The notes under the pieces were generated by a model. It made no database searches and was not told the origin of the DNA. It saw only the letters and a list, made by a program, of their open reading frames with translations. A DNA stretch of 9,050 bases from an uncultured Oscillospiraceae bacterium (GTDB taxonomy: Bacteria > Bacillota > Clostridia > Oscillospirales > Acutalibacteraceae): NCBI GenBank assembly GCA_900540535.1, contig UQGM01000068.1, positions 1 to 9,050 of the forward strand, given 5' to 3'. Within the stretch, counting starts at the first letter, position 1. Every line of letters starts with the position of its first letter. The translations under genes and the position numbers were made by a program. Positions 6,166-9,050 of the stretch are shown here, in pieces.

Positions 6166-6735
6166 TCAGATCTCCTTTATGAAATTATACAGCATCTGCT
6201 TACCTTCCGGTGTCATAATGGATTCGGGATGGAACTGTACGCCGTAGATCGGATATTCCTTGTGCTGTACCGCCATCACTTCGCCATCGGCGGTGAGGGC
6301 AGTGATTTTCAGGCATTTAGGAATCGTGTCGGCATCTGCCGCAAGGGAATGATACCGTGCGACAGGCGCAGCATCAGGACAGCCTTTGAATAACGGGCAA
6401 TCTGTGTCAAATTTTACATTCGACTGTTTTCCGTGCATTAGTTCCTTTGCATAGGTAACGGTCGTACCGAACGCCGCACAAATTGCCTGATGGCCGAGAC
6501 AAACCCCAAGAACAGGGATGTCCCTTCCGAGTGTTTTTACAGCCTCGATAATGATTCCGGCATCTTCCGGTCTGCCTGGGCCAGGGGAGAGAATAATGCG
6601 GGACGGGTTTAATTTCTTAATTTCTTCTATCGTCATTTCGTCGTTGCGGATGATTTTGATATCTGGTTCGATCTCACCAATCAGTTGAAAGAGATTATAG
6701 GAAAAGCTATCGTAGTTATCTATCAGAAGAATCAT
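6166..6735 (-). CDS. trpG: Anthranilate synthase glutaminase subunit (component II)
   Basis: TrpG is a class I glutamine amidotransferase that releases ammonia from glutamine for TrpE. The 189-residue protein carries LIDNYDSFSYNL at the N-terminus, ILSPGPGRPEDAG (oxyanion region) and the nucleophile Cys79 in GVCLGHQ. His169 and Glu171 in FHPESI complete the catalytic triad. I chose ATG 6733-6735 because homologues begin with ILLIDNYDSF, because AGGAGG lies 7 nt before it, and because it overlaps the trpE stop as ATGA. An in-frame start further upstream would only add trpE-derived residues. In some bacteria such a subunit also serves p-aminobenzoate synthase (PabA role); the trp setting argues for anthranilate synthase here, but a dual role cannot be excluded. 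Confidence 0.97.
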   Translation of the reverse strand: MILLIDNYDSFSYNLFQLIGEIEPDIKIIRNDEMTIEEIKKLNPSRIILSPGPGRPEDAGIIIEAVKTLGRDIPVLGVCLGHQAICAAFGTTVTYAKELMHGKQSNVKFDTDCPLFKGCPDAAPVARYHSLAADADTIPKCLKITALTADGEVMAVQHKEYPIYGVQFHPESIMTPEGKQMLYNFIKEI

Positions 6736-8198
6736 GATTCCGCCTCCTGTGCAAGTTCTAATGCTTTCAGTGAAGATTTGGCTTTGTTCAGGCATTCTTC
6801 AAATTCCTTTTCGGGTATAGAATCCGCCACAATCCCGGCTCCGCTTCTCACAAATACCTTACCGTTTTTCTTATAGGCAATCCGAATGGCAATACAGGTA
6901 TCCATATTCCCTGTAAAGTCGATATAGCCAATGGCACCGCCATAGATGCCGCGTTTGTTGTTTTCAAGTTCTCCAATTAACTGGCAAGCTCTGATCTTCG
7001 GAGCACCGGAAAGTGTTCCGGCTGGTAATACCGCTTCAATGGCGTCCAGCGCATCATGGTTTTCGCTGATTTCACCACGCACCGTAGAGCCGATGTGCAT
7101 AACATGAGAAAAACGCTCAATAGAATGGAACTTTTCGACCTGTACCGTACCAAACTTGCTTATTTTGCCGAGATCGTTTCGTCCCAAATCGACCAGCATA
7201 TTGTGTTCGGCCAGTTCTTTTTCGTCGGCAAGCAGTTGTGCTTCAAGCGCTTTGTCTTCCTCTGCGGTTCTGCCTCTCGGTCTTGTCCCTGCAAGCGGGA
7301 AAGTGTGCAGCACACCATTTTCCAGCTTTACCAGAGTTTCGGGAGATGCCCCTGCAACCTCTACGTCTGTTCCTAAAAAATAAAACATATATGGTGACGG
7401 ATTGAGGGTGCGAAGCACACGGTAGGTATTCAGGAGACTTCCCTCAAAAGGCGCGCACAGTCGGTTCGACAGCACAATCTGGAAAATATCCCCCTCACGG
7501 ATATGGCGCTTTGCCTTCTCAACCATGCTGCAGAACTGCTTTTTGTCAAACAACGGCGTAACATCGCCAAGCAGTTTGCCGCCCGGTTCATTCTTTTTTT
7601 CGCCGTGGCGGAGAAGCTCTGCGAGCTGACGGAGTTCCATAACCGCTTTGTTATAACCGGTTTCCGGCTCATCCAGCGGCATATTTACGATGAGAATAAT
7701 TTTCTGCCGGAGATGATCAAATGCGATCACTTTATCAAAGAGCATCAAATCAACATCCTTAAACGCCTCAGTATCTTCCACATCACATTTGACGGCCGGC
7801 TCGCTGTAGGTGAGATAATCATAGGAGAAGTATCCGACAAGACCGCCTGTAAAGGAAGGAAGATAATCGAAACGGGGGCTTCTGTAACTGGCAAGAATTT
7901 GGCGGAGATAGCCGGACGGGCTATCCGTCTTGACCTTGAGATTGCCAATCTTCATCTCGCCGTCAATGCAAGTGATCTCCATTTTGGGATCAAATCCAAG
8001 GAAGGTATACCGTCCCCAGGTTTCATTTGCCTGCGCTGATTCCAGCATATAGCAGTGAGTGGATACATTTTTCAATATCTTCATCGTTTCAATAGGTGTT
8101 GTGAAGTCGGAAAGGATTTCAAGGCTGACCGGCAATACGTTATAATGACCGGCTGCTGCGATTTCTTTGACTTCAACAAAAGCTGGCTGAATTTTCAT
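6732..8198 (-). CDS. trpE: Anthranilate synthase component I
   Basis: TrpE makes anthranilate from chorismate and is the committed, normally tryptophan-inhibited step. The 488-residue protein has the N-terminal regulatory half with MLES (51-54) and GRYTFLG. The chorismate-binding half contains NPSPYM (266-271), GTRPRG (304-309), DLGRNDLG (337-344), LPAGTLSGAPK (391-401) and SGAGIVADS (452-460). Presence of the MLES and NPSPYM elements suggests that feedback inhibition by tryptophan is kept. I placed the start at ATG 8196-8198, with GGAGG (8207-8211) 8 nt ahead; the in-frame TTG at 8213 would overlap the ribosome site. The start overlaps the stop of a 35-codon leader ORF (ATGA), so translation is probably coupled to that ORF as well as being under T-box control of transcription. 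Confidence 0.97.
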   Translation of the reverse strand: MKIQPAFVEVKEIAAAGHYNVLPVSLEILSDFTTPIETMKILKNVSTHCYMLESAQANETWGRYTFLGFDPKMEITCIDGEMKIGNLKVKTDSPSGYLRQILASYRSPRFDYLPSFTGGLVGYFSYDYLTYSEPAVKCDVEDTEAFKDVDLMLFDKVIAFDHLRQKIILIVNMPLDEPETGYNKAVMELRQLAELLRHGEKKNEPGGKLLGDVTPLFDKKQFCSMVEKAKRHIREGDIFQIVLSNRLCAPFEGSLLNTYRVLRTLNPSPYMFYFLGTDVEVAGASPETLVKLENGVLHTFPLAGTRPRGRTAEEDKALEAQLLADEKELAEHNMLVDLGRNDLGKISKFGTVQVEKFHSIERFSHVMHIGSTVRGEISENHDALDAIEAVLPAGTLSGAPKIRACQLIGELENNKRGIYGGAIGYIDFTGNMDTCIAIRIAYKKNGKVFVRSGAGIVADSIPEKEFEECLNKAKSSLKALELAQEAES

Positions 8199-8302
8199 AA
8201 TCCTTTCCTCCAAAACAGGTAAAGTAAAGTTCGTGATTGATTAGGATGATTCAATTTCAATATCCGGCGCACAGTGCGCCGCCAACATTTTGTATACAGC
8301 AT
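8195..8302 (-). CDS. Putative Trp-codon leader peptide coupled to trpE
   Basis: A 35-codon ORF begins at ATG 8300-8302 behind a perfect AGGAGG and ends at TGA 8195-8197, overlapping the trpE ATG as ATGA, the same junction used between four other trp gene pairs. The peptide starts MLYTKCWRRTVRR and ends LFWRKGL. It is very basic, has no membrane segment or known domain, and has Trp at positions 7 and 31. A 17-bp palindrome follows the first Trp codon directly. The second Trp codon overlaps the trpE ribosome site. This suggests a leader whose translation reports Trp-tRNA supply to trpE. A known parallel is the B. subtilis rtpA (anti-TRAP) operon, which combines a T-box with a Trp-rich leader peptide. 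A chance ORF remains possible, as only two Trp codons are present and they are far apart. Confidence 0.55.
   Translation of the reverse strand: MLYTKCWRRTVRRILKLNHPNQSRTLLYLFWRKGL
8265..8281 (-). repeat. Perfect palindrome inside the leader ORF
   Basis: CGGCGCAC and GTGCGCCG flank one central base. As RNA it can form a GC-rich stem of about 7 bp with a small loop. It begins directly after the first Trp codon of the leader ORF (8282-8284), where a paused ribosome would cover or melt it. Confidence 0.7.
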
Positions 8303-8309
8303 ATCGCAA

Positions 8310-8315
8310 CCTCCT
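8310..8315 (-). promoter_or_regulatory. Shine-Dalgarno site of the leader ORF
   Basis: AGGAGG on the minus strand, 7 nt before ATG 8302. A full-consensus ribosome site in a leader that otherwise needs none is the best argument that the 35-codon ORF is translated. Confidence 0.7.
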
Positions 8316-8320
8316 GAAAC

Positions 8321-8365
8321 AAAGAAAAGACTCCTTTGAACTTCTGTCTCGCTCAAAGGAGTCTT
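8321..8365 (-). terminator. Second intrinsic terminator in the trp leader
   Basis: On the minus strand a perfect 13-bp stem (8353-8365 with 8327-8339, containing GACTCCTTTGA) with a 13-nt loop runs into TTTTCTTT. It lies downstream of the T-box terminator (8372-8409) and upstream of the leader ORF. I found no second T-box sequence or clear antiterminator for it. Confidence 0.8.
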
Positions 8366-8371
8366 ATAGAA

Positions 8372-8409
8372 CAAAAACGCCCTTGACAGAGATTTACGCT
8401 CTGTCAAGG
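8372..8409 (-). terminator. T-box-controlled terminator
   Basis: On the minus strand an 11-bp stem (CCTTGACAGAG at 8399-8409 with CTCTGTCAAGG at 8381-8391) with a 7-nt loop is followed by GCGTTTTTG. Its first six bases (8404-8409) are also the 3' arm of the antiterminator, so the two folds exclude each other. Confidence 0.85.
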
Positions 8410-8443
8410 ACGAATAAAACATTTATCCGCGGTGCCACCTTGA
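8404..8443 (-). promoter_or_regulatory. T-box antiterminator
   Basis: The 5' arm UCAAGG (8438-8443) pairs with CCUUGA (8404-8409). An inner helix is formed by CGGAUAAA and UUUAUUCG around a UGU loop. The 7-nt bulge between them is UGGCACC, which contains the UGGN that pairs with the uncharged tRNA acceptor end. This is the canonical antiterminator design. Confidence 0.8.
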
Positions 8444-8666
8444 TTCACGGTATGACCCGTGCGCTTAGCAGGATACCAACATATCCCCGGCAAATGACGT
8501 CTGCCTGCAACGTCGCAGAATACTCTGTGAGAATCACATTTGACTGCGCCCTCAGCGGTCCATTTGACAACTTGTTTCTTGCCTGATTCTCAGCATCGCA
8601 GGCTCTCTGTAAAGGCATCATTGCCGTTATCTCCGCTTCAACGGTTTGAATATTAAATTTTTTTGT

Positions 8667-8695
8667 ATTATATCAAACAAACTCTGAACTGTCAA
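8667..8695 (-). promoter_or_regulatory. trp operon promoter
   Basis: On the minus strand TTGACA (8690-8695) and TATAAT (8667-8672) match the vegetative consensus at all twelve positions, with a 17-bp spacer. The start is expected near 8660. No obvious repressor palindrome overlaps it, which suits a strong constitutive promoter controlled afterwards by the leader. Confidence 0.9.
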
Positions 8696-8699
8696 TAGG

Positions 8700-8986
8700 C
8701 ATCCGAGTGACGTTACAGATAATTCGTATTTTTCTCTATTTATAAGCGGGAGCGCAGCTTTCAAAATACACTCCCATCGCTCCCAATTGTCTCTGCTTTT
8801 TTTGTTCTGCTTCTGCTGTTTCAGCCGCAGATGTTTCCGGACAGAACGAGAGAAAAAGGGAAGTCTGCGTTGTCCAAAGTCCATTTGAAAGGCATAAAAT
8901 GGATGATTATAAAATTTATATTTTTTGATGAAATTAAGAAAATCTCTTGCAATTTTTTGAGAAAAGGTGTAACATTATTTAATAAA
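8700..8986. other. Upstream intergenic region, no convincing gene
   Basis: A minus frame of 85 codons (8627-8884) lacks a ribosome site, is Lys/Gln/Arg-rich and runs through the trp promoter and into the T-box, so I do not call it. An inverted repeat GGGAGCG/CGCTCCC lies at 8748-8754 and 8778-8784. A weak plus-strand promoter-like pair (TTGCAA 8947-8952, TAACAT 8970-8975, 17-bp spacer) points into the repeat array. Confidence 0.4.
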
Positions 8987-8987
8987 T

Positions 8988-9050
8988 AAAACCTCTGAGG
9001 GCAAAACCTCTGAGGGCAAAACCTCTGAGGGCAAAACCTCTGAGGGCAAA
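8988..9050. repeat. 15-bp tandem repeat array running off the window
   Basis: The unit GCAAAACCTCTGAGG occurs three times in full (9001-9015, 9016-9030, 9031-9045) without a mismatch. It is preceded by a 13-base partial copy (8988-9000) and followed by five bases of the next. Each unit contains the odd palindrome CCTCTGAGG and an AAAA tract. The array continues beyond the window, so its full copy number is unknown. Confidence 0.95.

Larger units (their letters stand above)
8372..8660 (-). ncRNA. T-box riboswitch, tryptophan-specific
   Basis: The leader RNA senses uncharged tRNA-Trp and, when it binds, lets transcription continue into the operon. The highly conserved T-box sequence AGGTGGCACCGCGG is at 8427-8440. 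Stem III is CACGG/CCGTG (8446-8461). Stem I is closed by AGCGG/CCGCT (8633-8637 with 8554-8558); its upper part shows the conserved AGAGAG element (within 8601-8610) and an apical GCCTG/CAGGC stem (8581-8603). The specifier is UGG (8560-8562) in the context AAAUGGACC, followed by the usual purine, so the cognate tRNA is tRNA-Trp, which fits the operon. The 3' part holds the antiterminator and terminator listed separately. The 5' end is set by the promoter at 8667-8695 and is approximate. Confidence 0.92.

Noticed and set aside
1830..8039. Numerous plus-strand ORFs opposite the trp genes
   Set aside because: They are antisense shadows of the trp genes, without ribosome sites or recognisable products.
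8303..8422. Upstream extension of the leader ORF to a start at 8422
   Set aside because: That part lies within both terminator hairpins and lacks a ribosome site. The ATG at 8302 has a perfect one.
8321..8445. Second, tandem T-box riboswitch
   Set aside because: Only one T-box sequence, one specifier and one Stem I are present. The second terminator stands without these elements.
8627..8884. 85-codon minus-strand ORF upstream of the T-box
   Set aside because: It has no ribosome site, a Lys/Gln/Arg-rich low-complexity translation, and it runs through the consensus trp promoter and into the transcribed leader.
8988..9050. CRISPR array
   Set aside because: Units are 15 bp and directly abutting, with no spacers of unique sequence and no cas genes.

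Overview
The window carries a complete tryptophan biosynthesis operon on the minus strand (trpE-G-D-C-F-B-A, about 8.2 to 1.8 kb) with its leader, next to a short AT-rich accessory segment (1 to about 1.5 kb) holding two divergent XRE-type regulators. Strong Shine-Dalgarno sites, consensus vegetative promoters, T-box control of a biosynthetic operon and the protein sequences all suggest a Bacillota, most likely class Clostridia. I cannot name a genus.

Left part: 1-235 holds no convincing gene and ends at a hairpin with terminator tails on both strands. A small XRE regulator (455-691, minus) and a second one (886-1230, plus) are transcribed divergently from two recognisable promoters. The second is followed by a small gene broken by a one-base frameshift (1250-1458), a plus-strand terminator, and a 20-bp-stem inverted repeat that shares the terminator's T-run. 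A strong hairpin at 1714-1747 lies between this block and the trp operon.

Centre: the seven trp genes encode every step from chorismate to tryptophan. They are packed with ATGA stop/start overlaps (E/G, D/C, C/F, F/B), an 8-nt overlap (B/A) and a 3-nt gap (G/D), which implies one transcript and translational coupling. Catalytic residues are intact throughout, except that TrpA has Glu where the well-studied enzymes have the catalytic Asp60.

Right part: a consensus promoter (TTGACA-17-TATAAT, minus) starts a leader of about 460 nt. It contains a T-box riboswitch with a UGG (Trp) specifier and mutually exclusive antiterminator and terminator. A second strong terminator follows. Then comes a 35-codon ORF with a perfect AGGAGG site and two Trp codons; its stop overlaps the trpE start as ATGA. 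A T-box, a second terminator and a Trp-codon-bearing leader ORF coupled to trpE together look like layered tryptophan sensing, and this is the most interesting feature of the window. The window ends inside an array of 15-bp tandem repeats.
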